Below, piece after piece: positions 9,349-17,409 of a stretch of DNA of 20,449 bases. The notes beneath the pieces are model-generated. The model was not told the origin of the DNA. It did not search any database and saw only the letters and a program-made list of their open reading frames with translations. The stretch is from Butyriboletus loyo (taxonomy: Eukaryota; Basidiomycota; Agaricomycetes; Boletales; Boletaceae), in contig JBBPSI010000344.1 in the NCBI GenBank assembly GCA_038093515.1, forward strand, positions 1 through 20,449, given 5' to 3'. Made by a program: the position numbers and the translations under genes. Each line of letters starts with the position of its first letter. Position 1 is the stretch's first letter.

Positions 9349-9854
9349 TGTTACGAGACAACGGAGTTATCAAGTCACACGAAGTTCCACTACTGTTGCA
9401 GTATTACACAGATACTGGCGAGGTATAATGAGGATAGCTCAAATCTTAATCTCTCAACTGTTGCCAGCGAATAAGACAAGTGGTTAAAGCTAGGGAATCC
9501 TAGCCGCAACCACGAGCCCTTTTATATTGTACAAGGATGCGCACAGACCATGCTGTGCGTGTGAGGAATTACTATACATGGATAGACTAAAGAAGAGAAG
9601 CGCAACGGTGATTAACCACACGAGGCGCGGGGATCAAAAAGGAAGAGAAGTAAACGGAGATTAAATACATGTGTCGTGACGTCATAGAGTCTAGGCCTGG
9701 TCTAGGCCATGACATCATATGCTTAGTCAGCAATGGATCACATGTAAGTTCCCACGATCACGTGCGCTATGTCACGTGACCTTTGAAAGTGAAAACGACT
9801 AAGTCCGAATTGAAAGTGTATGAAGTGTACGAATAAAATGTTATGATTATAACA
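9349..9854 (-). repeat. Solo LTR 'F' (506 bp) inside pol of copy A, minus orientation
   Basis: Starts TGTTACG and ends TATAACA with the exact duplication AGGTC at 9344-9348 and 9855-9859. The interrupted codons rejoin correctly against copy B. The TATA box (ATATAAAAGG on the minus strand, 9520-9529 region) shows transcription on the minus strand. It is related to LTR E. It carries an inverted repeat CGCACAG/CTGTGCG at 9540-9559, two CACGTGA boxes (9759-9764, 9773-9778) and TGACGTCA near 9676-9683. The parent element is not in the window. Confidence 0.92.
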
Positions 9855-10249
9855 AGGTCCTTCATAGGGTTTTGCAATTTCTACCGAAGGTTTATTCAGG
9901 ACTTCTCTCACATCGTGAAACCTCTCCATGACTTAACTAAGAAGAACTCCCCATGGGCATGGACTCTGGCTTGCGAACAAGCGTTTCAAGCAATCAAGCA
10001 GTTGTTCTTACGACAACCCATTCTCTCCATGCCCGACGTCATGAAGCCATTTGCTGTTATGACGGACACCTCCCTTACTGCCACCAGAGCAGTACTCATG
10101 CAGAAGGACATCAACGGTGATCTCCACCCTTGTGCCTATCTCTCAAAGACGCTCTCTCCAGCTGAGCGCAACTATGATATCTATGATCGCGAACTGCTCG
10201 CGGTCATTCACGCATTAGAAGAATGGCGACACTACCTGCAGGGTACTGG

Positions 10250-10313
10250 TTTCGGAATTGGTAAAGTCCGAGCAGGCGCACCGAGGGCAACAAAGGATGC
10301 AAGGGTAAACCTA
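10250..10313 (-). repeat. 64-bp copia gag 5' fragment between copies A and B
   Basis: Matches 20200-20263 of the copia element in the same orientation with one visible difference (CAACAAAGG against CAACGAAGG, a CpG to CpA change). It joins truncated pol of copy A on the left and the 3' LTR of copy B on the right. It is the 5' part of gag, so it cannot be the end of an intact copia insertion. Confidence 0.9.
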
Positions 10314-10740
10314 TGTTACGCTGGGCGCTAACAATCAGAACAGCGAGGAGGCACTCTGGAGTGGCCTCGGGACTCTGGAGATGATTCTGGAGAAGTCTCA
10401 GACTATGTCTTAGTGCTCGCACTAAGAGTCTGGCAATGAACTAATTGCTAGCAGGGAGCTGCGTAGAACTAGATACCGTTACAAGGTGTAAAGACAGAAG
10501 CTTTATACTACTGAGGTCTGCGCACAGACCATGCTCCCTAATCGGGTCGCGAGAGCGAAAGTACAAATGAGGAAGAGATACTCTAGAACGTTCCAGAGTG
10601 TGAAAGAAAGCGCGTCCGTGCGTGGGAAGTGATGACTAAGTACGAACGGTTGTCACCGTTCAAGAGGAACTAGCAAAAGGCTAGGTGAATGTAATAGTCC
10701 TAACGGTAGTGGAGAGAAAAAGTAGACCACTACCGTAACA
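10314..10740 (-). repeat. 3' LTR of copy B (427 bp)
   Basis: Bounded by TGTTACGC and CCGTAACA on the plus strand. It contains the inverted repeat GGTCTGCGCACAGACC at 10515-10530 next to the TATA box (CTTTATA at 10501-10507, read on the minus strand), the primer segment complement AGAACTAGAT at 10465-10474 and the stem CTTAGTGC/GCACTAAG near 10408-10425. Confidence 0.93.
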
Positions 10741-10743
10741 TTA

Positions 10744-10753
10744 CCCCCTTCCC
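10744..10753 (-). other. Polypurine tract of copy B
   Basis: On the minus strand GGGAAGGGGG lies four bases before the 3' LTR, where plus-strand DNA synthesis is primed in LTR retroelements. Confidence 0.75.
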
Positions 10754-10791
10754 ATGGTGGAGACTCCGACTCCACAATTTGAATGCTCCCT

Positions 10792-12033
10792 TCACTGAGA
10801 CTCCCCCTCGTTGACGTCGTAGTCGTAAGCGTCATCGGCATTGAGATCCGCCCAGACGTCGTCCCGAAACGTGCAGTTGGCGACGATATGGCCAACGGCA
10901 CCGCAGAGGCCGCATACGCGCTCTGGACAAAACTCCTGTATATGACCAGGGGCGATCCGGTGACAGAAGGGGCATGTGTAGTTGGGGCACTCTCTACGGA
11001 AGTGGCCGACGGTCCCACATTCGAAGCAGAGCTGTGGGCGGACGAGGCGAGGTTGAGCAATGCTCGGGCTGGGGTCAGGAGATCTATCGTCGACGACGAT
11101 AGGGGAATCATGAGTACCCCGGCCGGGGAGGTAAGGAGGCGGGGGTCCGTATGAAGAGGCATGAGAGCCACTAGCAGCGGCGACAGCGGGGGAGGTGACA
11201 CGAGGGATAAGCTGGATGGCAGGGGTGCCACGTCGAGAGGTTGGTTGGGGGGTGATGGAGCGAAAGGCCCGATTGGCGATCCTTCTTCCTGCGGCGGTGA
11301 GGGTGACCGATCCCGGGATAGATCCAGTCTGGAGAAGCGTCTGGCGAGGTTGGCGACGCATAGTTCGAGGCGGTAGAGGGGAGTGTCGACGAGCGACCTG
11401 GGGCTCGTCGACGTCGGTCCGAAAGGACTCTAGCGACTCTCCAGTGGTTTCCCTAGACGACTCTGCTACCAGTGTTGTCGCAGGTGAGTCTCTAGCGGGT
11501 GGCGCTGGAACAGGTAGTGGCGGAGGAGATCCTTCTGCGGCAGGACGAGGAGGAGGATTGGGGCCGCGAGCAGTGGGGCGCAAGAACCCGATGCGGTCAT
11601 TGGACTGAAAATAAAATTCTCGCTCTCTAGGAGCGAGGGCGACGAGGATGGGGTGCAGAACAGGCGCGAGGATGCCCAGGAGAAGCTGGTCCACGACGTA
11701 TCCGAACCCTTCAGCATGAAGGATGTCCAAGGTGTACCCCCTGGCCTCCATTAAGGAGGTCTCCAGGGCGGCGGCATATACAGGCGGCTGGTTGTCAGGG
11801 CATAGGCGGGTGTGGACGGTGCAGGCGAGGGCATAGGAACGGTACAGGGAAGCGAGGGTATGGAGCACACAGTCTCCAGTGAAATCCATACGTTGCTCAA
11901 GGGCATACGTAGCGACGGGGTTTTCTAGAACTGCGGCGTAGAGAACGCGGCGAGACGCAACTGGGAGACGGGAAGAGCGGACAGGAGGTTGAGCCGGGAG
12001 CGGGGCGTTATTTTCAGCGGGAGGAATGGCCAT
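10792..12033 (-). CDS. Post-pol ORF of copy B: helical N-terminus and three CCHC-like zinc knuckles (413 aa)
   Basis: An intact frame between pol and the polypurine tract, starting MAIPPAENNA 8 bases after the pol stop and in another frame. Residues about 25-150 look alpha-helical, with one hydrophobic stretch near 112-133. About 150-330 is Pro/Ser/Arg-rich and low in complexity. Residues about 336-387 hold three knuckles: CFECGTVGHFRREC, CPFCHRIAPGHIQEFC (longer loop, C-X2-C-X6-H-X4-C) and CGLCGAVGHIVANC. The tail is acidic. This layout resembles a Gag (capsid-like part then nucleocapsid), but I could not assign the N-terminal part to a family. No signal peptide or clear transmembrane anchor supports an Env role. 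Copy C carries the same ORF start. It would most likely bind RNA or DNA; translation could be by reinitiation after the close pol stop or from a spliced RNA. Confidence 0.8.
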   Translation of the reverse strand: MAIPPAENNAPLPAQPPVRSSRLPVASRRVLYAAVLENPVATYALEQRMDFTGDCVLHTLASLYRSYALACTVHTRLCPDNQPPVYAAALETSLMEARGYTLDILHAEGFGYVVDQLLLGILAPVLHPILVALAPREREFYFQSNDRIGFLRPTARGPNPPPRPAAEGSPPPLPVPAPPARDSPATTLVAESSRETTGESLESFRTDVDEPQVARRHSPLPPRTMRRQPRQTLLQTGSIPGSVTLTAAGRRIANRAFRSITPQPTSRRGTPAIQLIPRVTSPAVAAASGSHASSYGPPPPYLPGRGTHDSPIVVDDRSPDPSPSIAQPRLVRPQLCFECGTVGHFRRECPNYTCPFCHRIAPGHIQEFCPERVCGLCGAVGHIVANCTFRDDVWADLNADDAYDYDVNEGESQ

Positions 12034-12041
12034 CTTGTTGT

Positions 12042-15000
12042 TTACTGAGAAGATGGGGAAGGGAAATCCTTGGGATGTCGCAGCTTATAAGCCTTCAGCA
12101 GAGCCTGCGCATGGACCAAGTTCCCATTTGGCTCCCAGGTATTCTCCGCTGCGGAGTACCCTTTCCAGGACACAAGGAATTGGCGGCGTCCCTTCAAGCC
12201 GCGATGGGACAAGATCCAATCAATCTCGTACTCTTCATCTCCGTCTATTTCTTCCGGAGGGGGATTGGTAAAATTAGGACCGTGCTCCACAGTCTCACGA
12301 TAAGGAGTAAGGAGTGACGCGTGGAAGACGTCGTGAATCTTCCAGGTCAGTGGCAGTCGGAGTCTGTACGCCACAGGGGAAACAACCTGTGCGATCTCGA
12401 ACGGTCCTTCCCTTCTCGGGGCGAGCTTCTTGGACGGGTACCTGAGACGAAGGTTGCGCCCTTCGAGCCAAACCTTATCTCCGGTTTTCCATGGACGGAA
12501 CTTGGACGAGATCCGTTCCTTCATCAGTCGTCGTGCCTTCTCATGAGCTTCTAATGCCTCCATTCGGGCTCCCGTGAGTTCTGAAAGTCTAGACTCGAGA
12601 GCGGGGAGGAATGTCTTTCCGATTGGAGGATAAGACCTCGGTTCATAACCGACCATCAGAGAGAACGGAGTCACGTTGGTCGACGAATGCGTCATGGAAT
12701 TATGAGAGAATTCGGCCATAGGGAGGAGTTCGGCCCATCGTTCTGGGTGGCCATCGCAGAAGATCCGGAGGTACGTTTCTAGCTCCTGATTGACTCGTTC
12801 CGTCTCTCCGTCGGTCTGTGGGTGATATGCAGAGGAGAGGGCAAGGTCGTAGTCTAGGAGCCTTGCGAGCTCTCGAGCGAAGGCTGATGCAAATTGAGGA
12901 CCTCTGTCCGAGATACAGCGGGAGTGTAGGCCGAAGCGAAGGAAAACGGTTTTGAAAAACAACTTGGCGACTCCGGCCGCGTCGATGTCCTTATTGCAAG
13001 GGGAATAAATTACCCCCTTCGTAAGCCCATGGTCTACCACGACCATGACAGAATCATAACCCAAGGAAGGAGGGAGACCGGTGATGAGGTCGACCGACAC
13101 TTGCTCGAATGGACGAGAGGCCACGCTGGCCAGAGGAGTGAGAGGGGGCACAGTGGGATGAGTATTAACCTTATGCGCTTGGCACGTAGCGCAACCGGAG
13201 ACGAAACGTCGGACAAGATTAGCCATGCCCAGCCACCAATAATCCCGCTGCACTAGGTTCTGGGTGCGAAAGATGCCACCGTGACCACCAGCGGGGCTTT
13301 CGTGTAGAGATCGGATAAGGTCAACACGTGCAGCCTCGGGGATATACCGCTTCTTTCGGAAATACAATTCCTTTCCGTCGAAATCCCAATCACCAGCATT
13401 CATCTTGGGGAAGAGAGGTGAGTCTTCGTAAAGAGCCTGCATGCACCGTTTAATCATGGGGTCACTGGGGGTCGAAGCAGCAATCTTTTCGGCGAGAGCG
13501 ACGTCGATTTTTCTGGCGAATAGGTTCTCGGGGAGGAGGGTGACTTCTTGGTTGTCGGCAGAGGTGTCGACATCGTCGCGTCGGGACAGGGCGTCAGCAG
13601 GTCCCATTTGCGTACCCGGAATATGATGGAAATGCAGGTCGAAATCCTGCAGGAACATGAGCCAGCGAGCTTGCCGGCGGGACAATTTGTTGGGTTGGTG
13701 GAAATACGTGAGATTCTTGTGGTCAGTGAGAATCTCTACTTGATGACCCGTACCTCGCAGGTAGTGGCGCCATTCTTCCAACGCATGGATGACAGCGAGC
13801 AACTCGCGATCATAGATATCATAGTTGCGCTCTGCTGGCGAGAGTGTCTTAGACAAGTAGGCGCAAGGATGTAAATCGCCGTTGACATCCTTCTGCATGA
13901 GCACTGCTCCAGTAGCAGTGAGGGAGGCATCCGTCATCACGGCAAACGGCGTCGTGACATCGGGCATAGAGAGAATGGGTTGTCGTAGGAACGACTGTTT
14001 GATTGCTTGGAACGCCTGTTCACAAGCCGGCGTCCATGCCCATGGGGAGTTCTTCTTAGTCAGGTCGTGCAGTGGTTTCGTGATGTGAGAGAAGTCCTGT
14101 ATGAACCTGCGATAGAAATTGCAAAACCCGATGAAGGATCTAACTGGTTTCACCGAGGTCGGGGGGTTCCATTCGCGAATGGCTTTTAATTTGGTCGGGT
14201 CCATCTTGACCTGCCCTTCTCGGACCATCATCCCGAGGTACTCCACTTCCTCGGCATCGAACGAACACTTTTCGAGTTTGAGGAATAACTTGTGCTCTCT
14301 GAGCCTTTCCAGAACGCGGATTGTACGAGCCTCGTGTTCTGCAGGGGTGGCAGAATGGATTAAAAGATCGTCCATGTAGATGATCAGCCAACCCTCTGCC
14401 ATGAGGTCGCCGAATATGTGGTCCATCAGGGCCTGGAACGTGGCTGGGGAATTGCAAAGGCCAAAGAACATCACAGTGGGCTCGAACAGCCCTTGGGGGG
14501 TGATGAAGGCCGCTTTCCAGCGGTCGTTCGGCTTGATGAGGACGTTGTTATATCCCCAGCGAATGTCCATCTTGGTGAAAATCTTGGACCCTTTGAGACG
14601 GTCAACGAGATCGGAGATGAGGGGGAGGGGGTAGGCGTTTTTGACCGTATGGGAGTTCAGGTACCGATAGTCCTGGCAGGGGCGTAGCGAGCCATCTTTC
14701 TTTGATACGAAGAAGAAAGGGGCTGCCTGAGGGGACTTGGAGGGGGTAATCTTCCCTGACTTGAGGTGTTCTTCGACGAACGCCTTACATGCCTCTGATT
14801 CCTTCGGGTTCAGAGGGTAGACCTTAGCGACCTTGGGTACAAAGTCTTTGTCGAGGTCTATAGCGTGGTCGAACGATCGGGACGGGGGAAGCTCCTCGGT
14901 GTTCTTCTTGTCAAAAACGTCTGCGAAAGCGGCGAACGGGGTAGGGAGGACTGCTTTCTCTTTCACAGTTTGGGCGGCGATCTCAGTCGCGATGGTTGCT

Positions 15001-15602
15001 TTTCGAATAGGGTAAGCTTCCCTTGCTGAAGCGTCTACTCACTTCTTCCAGAGCTTGGCGATCTTGGAGTCTGGGTCCAAGTCAAGGTACCGTACCAGGT
15101 ACCGTTGAGCGATTGCCCGAGGGGAGTCATGTCGGGGCTTCTTGATTTGATCTGGGAGATCGATATGGCCAGTGGCCCAATCTATTACCGGGTTTGCTTC
15201 TCGTAGCCACGGTAATCCCAGGATCATGTTCTCTCTTCCAATGTTGAGGACTAGGAAACTCCGTTCCTCCTCGGTTTCTCCAACTCTGATGGAGAGGGTG
15301 ACCTTGTATCGGATAACTCCTCCTTGGTTGTTTGACCCGTCCACGTTTTGGGCACTTAGTGGCTTGGGTAGCCGTTCCATTGGCAGTTTCTTTCGCTTCA
15401 CTAGATCTCGATCTATGAAGCATCCGCTAGCGCCGCTGTCTACCAGGGCGAATGTGTCGACGATTTGACCCCCTTCATGCGCGAATAAAGACACAGGAAC
15501 TCGTATGGATTGCGCATGGGGATTTGACAAAACTACAGGGGCGATTACGTGGAGAGGTGAAGACGTCGAAACTTCCCTCTCTTCTAAAAATCCTTTGGCC
15601 AT
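12042..15602 (-). pseudogene. pol: Pol of copy B: protease, RT, RNase H, integrase, chromodomain; one nonsense codon
   Basis: A 1186-residue polyprotein frame with a single break, TGA at 15039-15041 (codon 188), where copy A has CGA; everything else is open. Protease DSGA is at about residue 55. RT has PCQDYRYLN and YMDD at about 409-412. RNase H has VMTDAS near 558 and ADALSRR. The integrase zinc site is H767, H774, C804, C807 and its catalytic triad D838, D899, E935 (the last pair spaced DX35E). A GPF-type segment precedes a chromodomain in the last 60 or so residues (EYEIDWIL, FLVSWKGYS, NTWEPNGNL), the domain that guides chromovirus integration to marked chromatin. Pol begins by -1 frameshift from gag. 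All catalytic residues are present, so the stop is the only obvious defect. The part after the stop could restart at 14966 but would lack protease. Confidence 0.92.
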
Positions 15603-16579
15603 TCTTCGGCCACCTTGGTTGCTGCTACGGGCAGCTTTTCTTCGTCTTCATTGAAACATGCCTTGAGCACATTCAAGACGTCTTCTTGTTGGGTGCCTCG
15701 ACCTTTCAACTCGGACAAGTAGTCGACGAGTGGGGAGGGCTTAGGCTCTTGTTGCGTGACGACGGCGGCGCGTGTGCGCTGGGGGTTGCGAGGGGGACGA
15801 GATGGTGGTCCTCGGGAGTTTTGTCCATTACGAGGGGGACGAGGATGGTTCGTTGAACGACAGCCGACTTGGTGGCAGATGAAGCACTTGTTCTTCTTCA
15901 TATACTCTGCGCGTTGTACAGGAGTGAGTCGGACTGCATCTACGTCCATGGCGTTAGGATCCCTCCTGTTGGACGAGGGTTTCGAGGAAGAGGAGAATGT
16001 GGGAATGTAGCGCTTCCCTGCGCGGAGGTCGTCAATGCGCTTATGCTGCGCGTGGAATGCGGATGTTTTCTCAGCCCATCCGGCAAGCGTGGTAGGTGGT
16101 TTCTCGCAAGAGAGAACGGATTCGGCAAGGCGGGGGTCAAGACCGCGGATGAACCACTCGATGAGCGCCTTCTCATCTATGATTCCTGACTTGGCGGCGA
16201 GCAGTTGGAATTCGGTGACGTATGTGTCGTAGCCGTCCTTGCGGTTGGCTTTGTCCTGGGTCAAGTTCCCCAGGTCGATACGAGCGCTTTCTCCTACGTC
16301 GAAGGGATGGAAGACTCTGTGAAAGTCCTCGCAGACGGTGGTGAACTCCCTTTGTTGTGCTGTAGGGTGTCCATCTAGGAGAAGGCTCATCCAGCCTTCG
16401 GAGAACGTCTTGCCCTTTCCTTCGCTCATCTTCATGAGGAGGGCGTTGATCTTTGACTCATCGTCAGGGAATGCCGTCTGGTTGGCGGCGAAGTAGGTGC
16501 GCATGGCAAGGAGCCATCGCGAGGCGTCCTCATTGAGGCCGGAAAAGTCCTTTGGGACGATATTCTTTTTGTCAGACAT
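15584..16579 (-). CDS. gag: Gag of copy B (331 aa from first ATG)
   Basis: Same length as gag of copy A and intact. Capsid-like region with WLLAMRTYFAANQ and FIRGLDPRLAESV, then a Ser/Pro linker and a single knuckle CFICHQVGCRSTNH with swapped C and H ligands. It ends GAT TTT TAG with pol in the -1 frame, as in A. Both copies keep this frame while pol is broken in each, which may be chance. Confidence 0.9.
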   Translation of the reverse strand: MSDKKNIVPKDFSGLNEDASRWLLAMRTYFAANQTAFPDDESKINALLMKMSEGKGKTFSEGWMSLLLDGHPTAQQREFTTVCEDFHRVFHPFDVGESARIDLGNLTQDKANRKDGYDTYVTEFQLLAAKSGIIDEKALIEWFIRGLDPRLAESVLSCEKPPTTLAGWAEKTSAFHAQHKRIDDLRAGKRYIPTFSSSSKPSSNRRDPNAMDVDAVRLTPVQRAEYMKKNKCFICHQVGCRSTNHPRPPRNGQNSRGPPSRPPRNPQRTRAAVVTQQEPKPSPLVDYLSELKGRGTQQEDVLNVLKACFNEDEEKLPVAATKVAEEWPKDF

Positions 16580-16972
16580 ATCGTCGTTGTTATCTTCGTC
16601 GTCTGAGGGGTCTGCAGGAGGGAAATACGGTGGAGAGGGGGCGCGGGAGTTATGTGGGGAAACGTGTGGGGTTCTGTCAAGCCAGTCGTCGCTATAACCG
16701 TCGTCGCTGGGTGTTGGTTCGTTTTCCTGCCCTAGACCCTGGTCCTCGGGTTGATAAGAGGGTTCGGGGTCAGACTGGGGTAAAGGGGAAAACTGGGGTT
16801 CAGGGTTTGGCGGGGCGGGAGAGTGTGGCGGCGATGGGTTGTCGACGACGATGGGTTCCGGTTCGGGGGAGGGAACGCGGAAAGAACGGCCGACGCGTCT
16901 GGGACGTTGGATGGAAATGTTGGGCGAGGGGAGGGCGGCTTTACTGCTGAAGAGCAGAAGCGAGGTGAAGAT
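16580..16972 (-). other. Leader of copy B with open gag-frame extension
   Basis: In frame with gag there is no stop for 131 codons up to TAG at 16975-16973, which lies in the primer-binding site, and no ATG. Peptide text such as QSDPEPSYQP and DWLDRTPHV matches the copy A leader, with length changes in multiples of three over the ATG-proximal part. Confidence 0.45.
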
Positions 16973-16980
16973 CTAGTTCT
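16971..16980 (-). other. Self-primer type primer-binding site (copy B)
   Basis: On the minus strand AGAACTAGAT lies two bases after the 5' LTR and is complementary to ATCTAGTTCT of the same LTR (17134-17143 on the plus strand). This is the same arrangement as in copy A. Confidence 0.65.
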
Positions 16981-16982
16981 TT

Positions 16983-17409
16983 TGTTACGCTGGGCGCTAA
17001 CAATCAGAACAGCGAGGAGGCACTCTGGAGTGGCCTCGGGACTCTGGAGATGATTCTGGAGAAGTCTCAGACTATGTCTTAGTGCTCACACTAAGAGTCT
17101 GGCAATGAACTAATTGCTAGCAGGAAGCTGCGTAGAACTAGATACCGTTACAGGGTGTAAAGACAGAGGCTTTATACTACTGAGGTCTGCGCACAGACCA
17201 TGCTCCCTAATCGGGTCGCGAGAGCGAAAGTACAAATGAGGAAGAGATACTCTAGAACGTTCCAGAGTGTGAAAGAAAGCGCGTCCGTGCGCGGGAAGTG
17301 ATGACTAAGCGCGAACGGTTGTCACCGTTCAAGAGGAACTAGCAAAAGGCTAGGTGAATGTAATAGTCCTAAAGGTAGTGGAGAGAAAAAGTAGACCACT
17401 ACCGTAACA
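16983..17409 (-). repeat. 5' LTR of copy B (427 bp)
   Basis: Bounded like the 3' LTR by TGTTACGC and CCGTAACA on the plus strand. It has the inverted repeat GGTCTGCGCACAGACC at 17184-17199 beside the TATA box at about 17171-17176. By eye it differs from the 3' LTR at 8 sites, seven of them transitions. Confidence 0.93.

Larger units (their letters stand above)
6096..10249 (+). mobile_element. Ty3/gypsy chromovirus copy A, 3' truncated, inserted in copy C
   Basis: Plus-strand element with 5' LTR, primer-binding site, leader, gag and pol up to the RNase H region. It interrupts copy C directly after GGATG (6091-6095); the matching duplication on the other side is not in the window because the 3' part is gone. 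At 10249/10250 pol stops abruptly and joins a piece of copia gag. Protein sequences are very close to copy B. It also carries solo LTR F. Confidence 0.9.
7883..10249 (+). pseudogene. pol: Pol of copy A: protease, RT, part of RNase H; broken
   Basis: Would encode the processing protease and reverse transcriptase of the element. The protease motif LVDSGAS is near residue 55; RT has PCQDYRYLN and the catalytic YMDD, followed by the RNase H aspartate in VMTDTS. Three defects are visible: TGA at 9263-9265 where copy B has CGA (GMMV-stop-EGQ against GMMVREGQ), solo LTR F at 9349-9854, and loss of everything after HYLQGTG at the 10249 junction (rest of RNase H, integrase, chromodomain). Removing LTR F plus its 5-bp duplication (511 bp) restores the frame. 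Confidence 0.9.
10314..17409 (-). mobile_element. Ty3/gypsy chromovirus copy B, near full length (7.1 kb)
   Basis: Complete set in minus-strand order: 5' LTR 17409-16983, self-primer site, leader, gag, pol in the -1 frame, post-pol zinc-knuckle ORF, polypurine tract, 3' LTR 10740-10314. By eye the two 427-bp LTRs differ at 8 positions (about 2 percent), mostly transitions. The five bases outside each end, ACCTA on the left and TTGTA on the right, do not match, and the two flanks come from different parts of copia elements. One nonsense codon breaks pol. The chromodomain places it among chromoviruses. Confidence 0.93.

Noticed and set aside
9670..9720. Inverted and direct repeats (TGACGTCA, TCTAGGCC twice) in LTR F as a separate element
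   Set aside because: Inside the LTR with no own ends or duplication; probably regulatory sequence of the LTR.
11195..11608. Plus-strand frame inside the post-pol ORF
   Set aside because: Antisense shadow of a GC-rich Pro/Arg/Ser region; its composition explains the open frame.
10792..12033. Post-pol ORF as an env gene
   Set aside because: No signal peptide, no clear membrane anchor or glycoprotein-like cysteine pattern; the cysteines form zinc knuckles.
16432..16680. ATG-started frame across the gag start of copy B
   Set aside because: Runs in another frame than gag, and the gag-frame peptide, not this one, is kept in copy A.
2591..17409. Possible CRISPR or tandem repeat array
   Set aside because: Repeated segments are LTRs and element copies at irregular distances, not short regularly spaced repeats.
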